Assembly (NCBI GenBank): GCA_963738615.1
Contig: CAVTXI010000004.1
Location: forward strand, 620,001 to 684,000
DNA from: CAVTWY01 sp963738615
GTDB lineage: Bacteria > Pseudomonadota > Gammaproteobacteria > Burkholderiales > Burkholderiaceae_C
Length of the DNA: 64,000 nt
Direction: 5' to 3'
A program made the position numbers and the translations under genes. Shown here piece by piece: positions 9,334 to 18,865 of the stretch; position 1 is the first letter of the stretch; each line of letters starts with the position of its first letter. The notes under the pieces were generated by a model. That model was not told the origin of the DNA, did no database searches, and was given only the letters and a program-made list of their open reading frames with translations.

Positions 9334-12136
9334 CTACTCGCAATACCCGAAGATACCGAGCGGTGCCGGCTCGCTCATGGCAAGAGACCGCTGCGTCAGC
9401 CACGGTTGCGCTGCGGCACCCGGTGCGATCGTGTACGACACGAGGTCAATGCGTCCTCCCCAATCGCCGGCCGCGCCCCATTGACACCCGAGCACCGACT
9501 GCACGGTCGGGCTGATGATCATCCGCTCGACGAGATTGCCGCCGAAGGAGCGGATGTTGTAGTAGCCGCTCGGCTCGTTCGCGTAGCGGGGCCGCGCCTG
9601 CAGCCATTGCGTCGAGACGGCCGGTGAGACAACTCCCGTGCCAGCGTCGAACGCAAGCCGGTTGACGTTCATCACCGATTGATAGACCTCGGTCCACCCC
9701 ACGCCGCCGGCTGCGCGGTCGAGGCTCGACTGCCAGGCGTACGTGGCGCCGAGGTACAGGTGTTCGGCTCCCCACCGCGCGGTCAGCAGCGAGTGATACG
9801 TGCCCCCGATGCTCGTTCTGGGTGGCGACGCGATGCGCGTCGCGGCCGTCACGTCTCCGCTCGATCGATCGAAGCGCAGCAGGCTCAGGTCGAGAAACTC
9901 GCCGGTCCCCGACACGGCCAGCCATCCCCAGCCAGGATGCATGGCGATCATGTCACCGGACGGTCCGAACTGTGTACTGGCGTCGAGCACGACGCGACGC
10001 TGGGACAGCACGGCGCCGGTCTGCGGATCCAGCCGGATCACGGCAAGGCTGGGCATGGGCCAGTCCGGTGCACGCGCCAACATCCACTCGCCCGTCGGAT
10101 CGATCGCTGCGTCCTGCAACCCGGCATAGAACGCGTCGCCCCCGGCCACCGCGCAGGACCCGGTCTTCTCGCCCACGAAACCCGTGCTGCTGTCGAAGGC
10201 GTATGCGTGAATCATCAGCGGGTAGCCCAGGACGTACAGCGTGTGACCGGTCGGCGAGAACACGATGTCGGTGCCTTCGACCGTTCGTGCCGGGCCCCAG
10301 GGCGTCAACGACAGGTCCTGCTCGACACGGAACGCCTGCAACGTGATGACCGGCGGGTCGAACGTGACGGGCAGCATGCGAAAGAGGAAGCGGGCATCGG
10401 GCGAAACGTAGTTGAAGGTCTGGAGCAGTTCGGGCGCCTCGCGCGCGGTCGTGGCCCCGGTCGCGAAGTCGGTCGAGATCATCTTGACCCGGCCACCTCC
10501 GAACCTGAAGAAGCTGATCGACCTCGTCGGTGCGATCGGTTCGACCCGCGTGCGTTTGGGCAGCGTCACCACCGGCGGGATCGGTTGATCGAGCACTTCG
10601 ATGGGTGCGGAGGCTTGCCGCGGCGACCCGTCGGGCGCGATCTCCGTATAGACGATCGAGTAGAGCCCCGCTGCGGCATAGCGGTGCGTGGTCTGCGCCA
10701 GCGCCGTGGATGGGCGCCAGCCGCCCGCGATCTCGCTCGTTTGGCCATCGCCCCACTGGATGGCGCTCGACACAGGCGGCAGGGTCGACGCGGCCGTCGG
10801 CGGCAGGTAGGTGACGTTCCTGGCCGACGCTGGCGCGCGCTGGAGGCATCCAGCCCGTGCCGCGGTCGCCAAGCGAGGTCAAGGCGCAGCCATGGCTGGT
10901 CAGTGTGGAGCCCCGCCGCCAACGCCCGTCAGGGGTGTCGCCGAAGTTCGCAAACGCCGACGTCCGCACCACCGGCGTCACCTCGAGCACCGGCGGCGCG
11001 GCGGGTGGCACGAAGCTCACCTCCACGGTCGCGACGCGCGAATCCCACGTGCCCGTGTCGGGCGACACGGTGGCGTATTCGACTGTGAAGGTGCCGGCCT
11101 GCGTGTAGGCATGCGACAGCAGCCACGGCGCGGTGCCGGCACGCACGCCGCCGGGGATGGGCGTGGACGAGCCGTCACCCCAGTGGATGACGGATGCGAT
11201 CGCCCGTGGGTCGACATCGCGCACCTGGACCAGCGTGAACGTGTCGACGCGCATCGGGCTAGTCAGCGGCCGGCCGGCTTCGTCGGCCAACGTGAACGCA
11301 CGCGAGAAGGCACCGCCAGGCGGCGGCGCGTCGGCGACGTTGACCGTCGCGGTGCGGCTGTCCCACGAGCCACCGGGCGACAGCGTGGCGTACTCGATCG
11401 CGTAGCGTCCGGTCGCAGTGAACGCGTGGGCGAAGTCGTAGCCCATGACGCTGCGCCATCCCGAAGGCACTGCCGAAGCCGAGCCGTCGCCCCAATACAC
11501 GATGCTGAACGCAGCCTCTTCGCTGAGCGGAAGCAGCGTGACCATCTGCCCGACCGCGACGGTGCCGCCGTCGGCAAGCGTTGCACCACCCGACACCAGC
11601 GAGAACCCGCGCGCGAACGGGGACGGTGCCGCGGCGCCGCGGATCGTCAGGCTGATGAGGCGCGAGTCCCACGCACCTGCGACCTTCGTCGCGTATTCGA
11701 CCTGATAGATGCCGCCGCCGGCATAGCGGTGCGACAGCGCCGCTTCGGGTGTGGCCGGGTTCCATCCTTCGGGCACGACGCTCGACTCGCCGTCGCCCCA
11801 GTGCACCACCGACACCGAAGCGCCGGCCGCCGAGGGCAACACGCGGATCGTCTGCGCGGCATCGGCCGCGTACGGCGGCACGAGTGCTGCGCCATCGGCC
11901 AGCACGCTGAAGTCGCGCACCGTCTCGCCGGTCTTGGCCAGCGACGCGGTGGCTTGCAGTCCCGGCTTGGCGCCCAGGGTGGGCACCGCACGGGCCTGCG
12001 GCGGCGGAACCTGCACCGTCTCGTCGGCGGTGCCGCCTCCGCAAGCGGCGAGCAAGGCGCCGAAAAGAATCGCGGCGACAACCAGCCGCGCTGCCGCGGC
12101 GCGAGAGACGAAAGCCGAGACGAACGTCGCATGCAT
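9334..12136 (-). CDS. PKD-repeat lipoprotein with C-terminal propeller-like domain (frame broken once)
   Basis: Starts at ATG 12136 with an AAGGGG ribosome site. The lipoprotein signal ends in the lipobox LLAAC (Cys about residue 28). Four PKD-like units follow, each with the core WGDG and a closing VEYAT...WDSR motif; the fourth (AIQWGDGQTSEI) is in a different frame. A single-base slip between about 10815 and 10860 separates the two parts. The remaining 400 residues look like a YVTN/lactonase-type beta-propeller (repeated blades such as DIVFSPTGHTLYVLG and AAIDPTGEWMLARA), ending in CQWGAAGDWG and FGYCE. It is probably a surface or periplasmic binding protein of unknown ligand. The two frames together make a coherent protein, so the break may be an assembly error. 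Confidence 0.65.
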
Positions 12137-12162
12137 GACCGTGCCCCTTTTAGATCGATGAC

Positions 12163-12432
12163 TCAGTGACGCCCATCGCACCGCCATGCGCGCCAGGCCC
12201 GACCAGCGCCCAGTCGAAGGGCCCGCAGCAGTGGGCTGCGTGACACACCCCCTTCGCGCAGACGCCACACGGCCAACACCGCGCCGACGGCGAGCGCCAG
12301 CACCGACCCCGCCGATGCGGCCGGCAGCCCGCAGCGCAGCGTCGACACCTGGTGCGCGAGCCGCACGCGTTGCAGCGTCGCCTGCGCCACGAGCAGCCGA
12401 CGCCGGTCGAGCCACTCGGGTGAACCGCTCAC
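12163..12432 (-). CDS. YqjK-like small membrane protein
   Basis: Encodes 89 residues from GTG 12432, which overlaps the stop of the yqjE-like gene (GTGA). The N-terminus SPEWLDRRRLLVAQATLQRVRLAHQ is the basic segment expected in YqjK proteins. One membrane helix follows (about residues 38-56, AASAGSVLALAVGAVLAVW), and the tail is arginine-rich. The function of YqjK is not known. It is last in a four-gene reverse-strand operon (P-type ATPase, yqjD, yqjE, yqjK) and is followed by a short gap before nothing but the convergent stress region; the PKD lipoprotein gene downstream has its own start 26 bp away. Confidence 0.65.
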   Translation of the reverse strand: MSGSPEWLDRRRLLVAQATLQRVRLAHQVSTLRCGLPAASAGSVLALAVGAVLAVWRLREGGVSRSPLLRALRLGAGRAWRAWRCDGRH

Positions 12433-12788
12433 GACCGATGGCCCTCGAGCGCCCGCGCATCGGCGCGCAACTGCGCGAGCGTGTCTTGCAGCAGCGGCGT
12501 GCCGCCCTGCATCACGCCGCGCCAACGCACGATCGCAGCCGCGGCAACCAGCAGTGCGATCAACGTCGCGACGCCCAGCACGATCGCACCGCGATCGGGG
12601 CCGGCCCACCACGCCAGCGCGAACACGCCGAACGCGACGCCCAGGCCGAGGAAGAACAGCGCCACGACGGCTGCCAGCGCCTGTTGCGCCAGACGCCAGC
12701 GCGCCTCGGCAAGCTCGCTCGTACCCAACTCGACGCGCGTGCACGCCATCTCGACCAGGGTCGCGACGATGGCGCGCAACTCGTTCAT
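12429..12788 (-). CDS. YqjE / holin-superfamily III membrane protein
   Basis: Encodes 119 residues with two adjacent membrane helices at about residues 37-58 and 65-86, preceded by an amphipathic N-terminal helix (MNELRAIVATLVEMACTRVEL) and followed by a cytoplasmic tail. This is the layout of the YqjE/Actinobacterial holin-X family (PF07332). Despite the family name, there is no phage context here; these proteins accompany DUF883 (YqjD) proteins in proteobacteria and are linked to stationary-phase membrane association. It starts 10 bp after the yqjD-like stop and overlaps yqjK. Confidence 0.75.
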   Translation of the reverse strand: MNELRAIVATLVEMACTRVELGTSELAEARWRLAQQALAAVVALFFLGLGVAFGVFALAWWAGPDRGAIVLGVATLIALLVAAAAIVRWRGVMQGGTPLLQDTLAQLRADARALEGHRS

Positions 12789-12798
12789 CGGTGGCCGA

Positions 12799-13137
12799 TC
12801 AGCGGCGCCCGATCAGCAGCCCGGCCAACAGGCCGATCGCCGCGGCAACGCCCATCGCGGTGTAGGGGTGCGAGTGCACCGCGGCGTCGGTGCGGTGGGC
12901 CGTGCTCTCGAGCCGTGCGCCGGCCCTTGTCTCGAGGTCAGTCAGCCGCTCGCGCAGATGCGCCAACTCGCCGCGCAAGCGCTCGCGTGACGCCTCGAGC
13001 TTTTCGCTGCCGGCGCGCGCGGTGTCTTTCAGCAGCGCTTCGGCTTCGTCGGCCAGCGTGCGCAGATGCTGGGCCATGCGGTCGTCGGTCGGCGTCGTGG
13101 AAGTGGTGGTGGGCATAGCCGTCGTGGGCGTGTTCAT
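12799..13137 (-). CDS. DUF883 (ElaB/YqjD) membrane-anchored protein
   Basis: Encodes 112 residues from ATG 13137, with CCAGGAG a few bases upstream. A long amphipathic helix (about 20-85) precedes a C-terminal glycine-rich membrane anchor (AMGVAAAIGLLAGLLIGRR), the signature of the ElaB/YqjD/DUF883 family. E. coli YqjD tethers ribosomes to the inner membrane in stationary phase. The start codon overlaps the stop of the P-type ATPase gene (ATGA), so translation is coupled; joining a cation pump to yqjD-yqjE-yqjK in one operon is notable. Confidence 0.85.
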   Translation of the reverse strand: MNTPTTAMPTTTSTTPTDDRMAQHLRTLADEAEALLKDTARAGSEKLEASRERLRGELAHLRERLTDLETRAGARLESTAHRTDAAVHSHPYTAMGVAAAIGLLAGLLIGRR

Positions 13138-15749
13138 CGTCTTGCTCCTGGTGGGACTTCAGGGCGTCCATTCTGGGAACGCCGTGCGCGGCCCCGCTTG
13201 CGCAGGCTCAATCCGGAGCGCATCGCGCCGAAACGCCACTTGACGAGTTCGGTCGTCGCCACGTAAGCCAGCGTGACCGCGATCAGCATCGCGACCAGCG
13301 ACGCAGGCAACGGCACGAGCCCGAGCGCCGAGGCGATGGGGCCGGTGAAGGGCAAGGCCAGCGCGACCAGCGCAACGACCGCGGTTGTTGCCACCAGCAG
13401 CGACGAGGGGCGGCTGCGCCAGACCGCGCCGCGCGTGCGCAGCACCATCACCACCGCAAGCTCGGTCAGCAGCGAGACGACGAACCAGCCGCTGTGGAAA
13501 AGCGCGGGGCCGGCGTCGAACACGTGCAACAGCAGCACGAAGGTCAGCAGGTCGAAAGCCGAACTGACGAGGCCGAAGGTCATCATGAATCGCCGCACCT
13601 CGCGCATGTGCCAGCGCAGCGGCCGGCGCAGCGCCTGCGCATCGACGCGGTCGGTCGAGATGGCCAACGCCGGCAGGTCCGACAACAAGTTGTTCAGCAG
13701 GATCTGCGTGGCCGTCAGCGGCAGGAACGCAAGCAGCGGCGTCACCAGCGCCATGCTCATCATGTTGCCGAAGTTGGCGCTGATCGTGATCTGGATGTAC
13801 TTCAGCGTGTTGGCGAAGCTGCGCCGCCCGTCGGCGATGCCGCGCTCGAGTGCGCCGAGGTCGGGGCGCAGCAGCACGATGTCGGCGCTTTCGCGCGCCA
13901 CGTCGACCGCACCGTCGACCGAGATGCCGACATCGGCGGCGTGCAGCGCGGGCGCGTCGTTGATGCCGTCACCCAGGTAGCCGACGACGTGGCCGGTGCG
14001 TTGCAGTGCGCGCACGATGCGCTCCTTTTGCGCCGGCTCGACCTCGGCAAACACGGCCTGACGCGGCGCCAGGTGCCACAGCGCTTCGTCGCGCAGCGCG
14101 CCGAGCTGCTCGCCGGTCAGCATGGCCTTGGCGTCGAGCCCGACCTGTGCGGCCACGTGCGCAGCCACGTGGCGGTTGTCGCCGGTGACGATCATGACGC
14201 GCACACCACGCTGCGCCAATGCCTCGAGCGCCTGCGCCGCGTCGGGCTTCACCGGATCGGCGAAGCACAGGAAGCCCTCGAGCTCGAGCTCGCGTTCGTC
14301 GTCGCGTGTGTAGCGCGGCTGCGGGGCGCACCAGCGGGCGGCCAGTGCCAGCACGCGCACGCCACGTTCGCCCTGGTCGCGCGCGAAGGCCTGCGCGCGT
14401 TGGCGCGCGGCCGCATCGAGCGTGCATTGCGCCAGCACCTGCGCCACCGCGCCCTTGACGATCAGCCGATGGCGAGTGGGCTCGTTCGCCGGTTCGGCTT
14501 CGGGCTCAACCACGATCGTGAGCCGCCGCCGCACAAAGTCGTAGGGGATCTCGTCGACCTTGCACCAACCCGCGGTGTTCAGCCCTGCGCGCTCGCCGGC
14601 CAGCACGATCGCCTCGTCGATCGGGTTGGCAATGCCGGTTTCGAACGCCGCGTTCAGGTGCGCCAGACGCAATACCTCGCCGCTGTCACGTCCTTCGGCG
14701 TCGACCGCAGCCGCCAGCACCATCGCGCCCTGCGTCAGCGTGCCGGTCTTGTCGGTGGCAAGCGTGTCCATCGTGCCCAGGTCCTCGATCGCGTCGAGCC
14801 GGCGCACCAGCACGCCGCTGGCAGCCAGCCGCCGCGCGCCGCGGGCCAGCGACACGCTGACCACCGCCGGCAGCAATTCGGGCGACAGGCCCACCGCGAG
14901 TGCCAGCGCGAACAACAGCGACTCGATCGCCGGGCGCCCCAGCAGCGCCTGCGCAGCCAGCACGGCGACAACGACGCCGGTCATCACGCGCATCAGCAGC
15001 ATGCCGAAGTCGCGCACGCCGCGGGCGAAGGCGCTCTCGCCCTCACGCCGGCCGATGCTCGAAGCAAGCGACGCGAACACGCTGTCGCGGCCGGTGCGCG
15101 CCAGCACCACGGTCGCGGTGCCGCTGCGCACCGAGCTGCCAAGGTACACGCTGTTCGTCCGTGCGGCCAGCGACGAGTCAGCGTCGACCACGCCCGGCTG
15201 CTTCTCGACCGGCATCGACTCGCCCGTGAGGCTTGCCTGGTTGACAAGGAAGTCGCGCGCCTCGAGCACCAGACCGTCGGCCGGCACGAGGTTGCCGGCA
15301 GCAAGTTCGATCACGTCGCCAGGCACCAACTCGCGCGCAGCCACGGTCAGCAGCCGGCCGTCGCGGCGCACGCGCGCCTGAAGCGCAAGGCGGCTGCGCA
15401 GGCGCGCCACGGCCGACGACGCGCGCCACTCCTGCGTGAAGCCGAGCAGCGCGCTGATCGCAAGGATCAGCAGGATCGTCACCGCGTCGACCCAGTCGCG
15501 AAGCACCAGCGACATGGCCGCGGCCACAACCAGGATCAGCACCAGCGGGCTCGCGAACTGCCGCGCCAGCAAGCGTAAAGCGCCGACCTCATCGACATCG
15601 ACCACGGTGTTGGGACCGTGGCGCGCGAGCCGCTCGCGTACTTGCGCATCACGCAGCCCTTCGGGCGTCGTGTCCAGCGCCTGCATCACCTGCGCTGCCG
15701 GCTCGCTCCACCATGCGCTTGCGTCGTCGTTGCGTCCTTCGATCTGCAT
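13134..15749 (-). CDS. P-type cation ATPase, MgtA/P3B-like
   Basis: Encodes 871 residues. P-type hallmarks are intact: LTGES (about residues 173-177), the ion-binding SPELLP helix (near 288), the phosphorylation motif DKTGTLT (near 333), TGDN, and the hinge GDGINDAPALHAADVGIS. The SPELLP/PEML-type motif and the C-terminal helices, with LLNNLLSD and a serine/arginine-rich ending, resemble magnesium importers of the MgtA/MgtB group rather than calcium or heavy-metal pumps. Substrate assignment is therefore likely but not certain. The C-terminus is arginine-rich. It is the first gene of an operon with yqjD, yqjE and yqjK; possible FNR-type dyads lie in the intergenic region upstream. Confidence 0.82.
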   Translation of the reverse strand: MQIEGRNDDASAWWSEPAAQVMQALDTTPEGLRDAQVRERLARHGPNTVVDVDEVGALRLLARQFASPLVLILVVAAAMSLVLRDWVDAVTILLILAISALLGFTQEWRASSAVARLRSRLALQARVRRDGRLLTVAARELVPGDVIELAAGNLVPADGLVLEARDFLVNQASLTGESMPVEKQPGVVDADSSLAARTNSVYLGSSVRSGTATVVLARTGRDSVFASLASSIGRREGESAFARGVRDFGMLLMRVMTGVVVAVLAAQALLGRPAIESLLFALALAVGLSPELLPAVVSVSLARGARRLAASGVLVRRLDAIEDLGTMDTLATDKTGTLTQGAMVLAAAVDAEGRDSGEVLRLAHLNAAFETGIANPIDEAIVLAGERAGLNTAGWCKVDEIPYDFVRRRLTIVVEPEAEPANEPTRHRLIVKGAVAQVLAQCTLDAAARQRAQAFARDQGERGVRVLALAARWCAPQPRYTRDDERELELEGFLCFADPVKPDAAQALEALAQRGVRVMIVTGDNRHVAAHVAAQVGLDAKAMLTGEQLGALRDEALWHLAPRQAVFAEVEPAQKERIVRALQRTGHVVGYLGDGINDAPALHAADVGISVDGAVDVARESADIVLLRPDLGALERGIADGRRSFANTLKYIQITISANFGNMMSMALVTPLLAFLPLTATQILLNNLLSDLPALAISTDRVDAQALRRPLRWHMREVRRFMMTFGLVSSAFDLLTFVLLLHVFDAGPALFHSGWFVVSLLTELAVVMVLRTRGAVWRSRPSSLLVATTAVVALVALALPFTGPIASALGLVPLPASLVAMLIAVTLAYVATTELVKWRFGAMRSGLSLRKRGRARRSQNGRPEVPPGARR

Positions 15750-15784
15750 GGAGACGATGTTTCGCGCCCCTCGCGCCCAGCGCC

Positions 15785-15829
15785 TTGATCCCGCGCAAGC
15801 CGTGCGTCGTCCTGCTTGACGCAGCGCAA
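15785..15829. promoter_or_regulatory. two FNR/ANR-type dyads between the ATPase and OsmC operons
   Basis: TTGAT-CCCG-CGCAA at 15785-15798 and TTGAC-GCAG-CGCAA at 15816-15829 both fit TTG-N8-CAA of CRP/FNR-family sites. The second, centred at 15822.5, would place a forward-strand start near 15864, 17 bp before the ATG at 15881. Spacing for the reverse-strand ATPase is less convincing. Binding is inferred from sequence only. Confidence 0.4.
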
Positions 15830-15880
15830 CTCGGGCGTGGCGACAAGTGCGAGCATGGAGCCAAGAAGCGCGAGGTGCTG

Positions 15881-15994
15881 ATGATGACGATTCACCGCAA
15901 CTGGCTCGTGGTCGCCAACGCGTCGCGCGCCCGAGTGCTCGAAGAGGCTTCGGGGCACCCCCGCCTGTTCACGCAAACATGGGATAAGCCATGA
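15881..15994 (+). pseudogene. N-terminal fragment of a host-attachment-type protein
   Basis: Thirty-seven codons from ATG 15881 or 15884 encode MTIHRNWLVVANASRARVLEEASGHPRLF, which closely resembles the first strand and helix of the host attachment protein family (proteins of about 150 residues in proteobacteria). The frame then stops, and its TGA overlaps the ATG of the OsmC gene. The rest of the protein is gone. It has a ribosome site (GAGGTG) and may now serve as a leader peptide coupling translation into osmC; that is inference. Confidence 0.5.
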
Positions 15995-16458
15995 GTGAGT
16001 CGCTGGCCTTCGACCTCGAGCTCGAACAACTCGCCGCCTACGAGTTCAAGGTCAAATTCGATTGGCCCGGCGTCGATGCATTGCTGCTGGACGAGCCGGC
16101 GCCGCTGGGTGGCGCCAAAGGCCCCAACGCCGCGCGCCTGATCGGCGCGGCGGTGGCCAACTGCCTGTCGGCCAGCCTGCTGTTCTGCCTGAGCGGCAAG
16201 TTCAAGCAGAAGCTCGGGCCGCTTCGCACCCAGGTGCACGGCACGCTCGAGCGCAACGAGAAGGGCCGCGTGCGCATCGGGCGCCTGGACGTGACGATCC
16301 GCCTGGCCGAAAACAGCGCGAGCGTGCAGCACCTGGACCGCTGTCTGGCGCAGTTCGAGGACTTCTGCGTCGTCACCGAGAGCGTGCGCCATGGCATTGC
16401 GGTGGGCGTGCGCGTTGTCGACGCGAACGATGCCGAGGTCTTCGCCGCGCCGTCATGA
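15991..16458 (+). CDS. OsmC-family protein
   Basis: Encodes 155 residues. Two conserved cysteine regions typical of OsmC/Ohr proteins are present (AVANCLSASLLFCLSGKF and CLAQFEDFCVVTESVRHGI), with the VR-G-I ending seen in OsmC-like hydroperoxide reductases. Such homodimers reduce organic hydroperoxides through the cysteine pair; the exact Ohr/OsmC subgroup cannot be set here. It is the first intact gene of a forward operon in which every junction overlaps by four bases (osmC, hlyD, permease, ATPase, cytochrome c), implying tight coupling of a stress enzyme with an export pump. Confidence 0.82.
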   Translation: MSESLAFDLELEQLAAYEFKVKFDWPGVDALLLDEPAPLGGAKGPNAARLIGAAVANCLSASLLFCLSGKFKQKLGPLRTQVHGTLERNEKGRVRIGRLDVTIRLAENSASVQHLDRCLAQFEDFCVVTESVRHGIAVGVRVVDANDAEVFAAPS

Positions 16459-17663
16459 CGAAGCCGGCACGGCGCTGGTCGCGCCCGCTCGCGCTGGGTT
16501 CCTTGGCCGTGCTGCTCGTCGCCGCGCTGGCCTATGTGGCCTTGCGCACCGGGCCGCTGGCACCGGTGCGCGTCACCGTGATCAAGGCCGCGACGGGCCG
16601 GCTCGAGACAGCGCTGTTCGGCGTGGGCACGGTCGAGGCGCGGCGCAGCTACGCGATCGGGCCGACCGCCGCGGCGCGCGTCAGCCGCGTCGCGGTCGAC
16701 ATCGGTGACAGCGTCAAGGCGGGCCAACTGCTGGCCGAGCTGGACCCGGTGGATCTGGACGAACGTGCTGCGGCGATCGACGCGTCGATCGCACGTGCGC
16801 GCAGCAGCGCCGAAGCGGCCGACGCGCAGCGCACCGATGCGCTGGCGCGGCGCGCACTCTCGGCAGCCAACGCACGCCGCAACGAGGAGCTCGGCGCGCA
16901 GGACTTCATCAGCGCGGCAGCCGTCGAGTCGCGACGGCAGGAGTTGGCGTCTGCCGATGCCGGGGTGCGCAGCGCGCAAGCCAACGCGGCGGGCGCGCGG
17001 CAGGACTTGGCGCGGCTGGCGGCCGAACGCGCGGCGCTGCAACGCCAGCGCGACAACCTGCGACTGGTCGCGCCCACGGCGGGGCTGGTGACCGCGCGCG
17101 AAGCCGAGGCCGGCTCGACTCTCGTTGCCGGCCAAGCGCTGCTGAAGCTGATCGACCCCGCGTCGCTGTGGGTGCGCGTGCGCCTGGACCAAGGGCGCTC
17201 GGCCGGCCTGGCGCCTGGCTTGCCGGCGCAGATTGCGCTGCGTTCGAACCCGCAGCTGCTGCTGCCGGGCCAGGTGGCACGTGTCGACGTGGTGAGCGAC
17301 AGCGTGACCGAAGAGCGAATGGCGCAGGTCGCGTTCGATCAGGTGCCGCAAGGCTTGTCGGTCGGTGAACTCGCCGAGGTCACGTTGACGCTGCCGCCGG
17401 GCGCGTCGACGCTGCTGCTGCCCAACGCCAGCATCAAGCGCCGCGGCGATCAAACCGGCGTGTGGCGGCGCGACAGCGACGGCCTGCGTTTCGTCACCGT
17501 ACGGCTGGGCGCAACCGGCCTCGACGGGCGCGTGCAGGTTCTCGACGGCCTGCGCGAAGGCGATGAGGTGGTCGTGCACAGCGAGAAGGACCTGAGCACG
17601 CGCAGCCGTATCCAGGTGGTGCAGGCACTGGCCGCGGCAGCAGGCCCAGCAGGCACGCCGTGA
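16455..17663 (+). CDS. HlyD-family periplasmic adaptor (DevB-like)
   Basis: Encodes 402 residues from ATG 16455, overlapping the OsmC stop. An N-terminal membrane anchor (about residues 11-28) is followed by a lipoyl half-motif (VSRVAVDIGDSVKAGQLLAELDPVDL), a long coiled-coil hairpin (about 95-200), the second lipoyl half (LVAPTAGLVTAREAEAGSTL), and beta-barrel and membrane-proximal domains. It would bridge the FtsX-type ABC permease encoded next to an outer-membrane channel; no TolC-type gene is present in the window. The exported substrate is unknown. Confidence 0.87.
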   Translation: MTKPARRWSRPLALGSLAVLLVAALAYVALRTGPLAPVRVTVIKAATGRLETALFGVGTVEARRSYAIGPTAAARVSRVAVDIGDSVKAGQLLAELDPVDLDERAAAIDASIARARSSAEAADAQRTDALARRALSAANARRNEELGAQDFISAAAVESRRQELASADAGVRSAQANAAGARQDLARLAAERAALQRQRDNLRLVAPTAGLVTAREAEAGSTLVAGQALLKLIDPASLWVRVRLDQGRSAGLAPGLPAQIALRSNPQLLLPGQVARVDVVSDSVTEERMAQVAFDQVPQGLSVGELAEVTLTLPPGASTLLLPNASIKRRGDQTGVWRRDSDGLRFVTVRLGATGLDGRVQVLDGLREGDEVVVHSEKDLSTRSRIQVVQALAAAAGPAGTP

Positions 17664-18865
17664 TCAGCCTCGCCGGCCGCGACATCCTGCATGCATGGGG
17701 CAAGTTCGTCCTCACCGGCCTCGGCCTGGGACTGCTGATCGGCGTCACGCTGACGATGGCCGGTGTCTACCGCGGCATGGTCGATGACGCCAAGCGCCTG
17801 CTCGACAACAGCCGCGCCGATCTGTGGGTCGTGCAGCGCGACACACAGGGCCCGTACGCCGAATCGTCGAGCCTGCGCGACAACGTCGTGCACACGGTCG
17901 CTGTCCTGCCCGGCGTTGCGCGCGCGGCCAACGTCACTTACCTGACGATGCAGGTCCGCGGCCGGTCGGGGCAAGACGTGCGCGCGATGGTGGTCGGCTT
18001 CGAAACGGGCACACCCGGCCTGCCGGGCGCGCCGCCGTTTCTCGTCGCCGGGCGTCACATCACGCGCAGCCACTACGAGGCGGTGGCCGACGTGCGCACC
18101 GGCTTTGCGCTCGGCGAACGCGTCCGCATTCGCCGCCACGACTACACCGTGGTCGGCCTGACGCAGCGCATGGTCTCGTCGGGGGGTGACCCGATGGTCT
18201 TCATCCCGCTGGCCGACGCGCAGGAAGCGCAGTTTCTGAAAGACAACGACGCCATCCGCAATGAGCGCGCGCGCACCGCGGCCAACCCGGCGTTCAACCG
18301 CCCGGGCGTGCCGGGGCTGCTCGACGCGGTGCAGGCCGCGCAAGGCGCGAACCGCAACGTCAACGCGGTGCTGGTGCAAGTCGCGGCCGGCGCTGACGCG
18401 GACGTGGTGGCCGAACCGATCCGGCGCTGGAAGCATCTCGAGGCCTTCACGCGTGCGCAGATGGAAGACATCCTCGTCGCCAAGCTGATCGCCACCTCGG
18501 CGCGCCAGATCGGCATGTTCCTCGTCATCCTGGCCGTCGTCAGCGCAGCCATCGTCGCCTTCATCATCTACACGATGACGCTCGGCAAGATCCGCGAGAT
18601 CGCGGTGCTGAAGCTGATCGGCACGAGGAACCGCACCATCGCCGGCATGATCGTGCAGCAGTCGCTTGGCCTCGGCCTGATCGGCTTTGCCGTCGGCAAG
18701 ATCGCGGCGACGTTCTGGGCCCCGGGCTTTCCGAAGTACGTGCTGCTCGAACCCGGCGACGCGTGGCGCGGCCTGGCGGCGGTGCTGGCGATTTGCGTGC
18801 TGGCGAGCACGCTGGCGATCCGTGTCGCCTTGAAGGTCGATCCGGCTGAAGCGATCGGCGGATGA
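17660..18865 (+). CDS. ABC exporter permease, FtsX/MacB type (DevC-like)
   Basis: Encodes 401 residues from GTG 17660, overlapping the adaptor stop. One N-terminal helix (about 15-37) is followed by a periplasmic domain of roughly 230 residues and three C-terminal helices (about 275-300, 325-347 and 370-390), the FtsX-like layout, with the conserved REIAVLKLIGTRN loop between helices 2 and 3. It partners with the adjoining ATPase and HlyD adaptor as a tripartite DevBCA-type exporter. The starting residues ISLAGRDILHAWGKF match the membrane-entry segment of DevC-like proteins. Confidence 0.88.
   Translation: MISLAGRDILHAWGKFVLTGLGLGLLIGVTLTMAGVYRGMVDDAKRLLDNSRADLWVVQRDTQGPYAESSSLRDNVVHTVAVLPGVARAANVTYLTMQVRGRSGQDVRAMVVGFETGTPGLPGAPPFLVAGRHITRSHYEAVADVRTGFALGERVRIRRHDYTVVGLTQRMVSSGGDPMVFIPLADAQEAQFLKDNDAIRNERARTAANPAFNRPGVPGLLDAVQAAQGANRNVNAVLVQVAAGADADVVAEPIRRWKHLEAFTRAQMEDILVAKLIATSARQIGMFLVILAVVSAAIVAFIIYTMTLGKIREIAVLKLIGTRNRTIAGMIVQQSLGLGLIGFAVGKIAATFWAPGFPKYVLLEPGDAWRGLAAVLAICVLASTLAIRVALKVDPAEAIGG

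Noticed and set aside
12429..12788. The holin-family gene as a sign of a prophage
   Set aside because: Its neighbours are yqjD and yqjK homologues; the family is normal chromosomal YqjE and no phage genes were seen.
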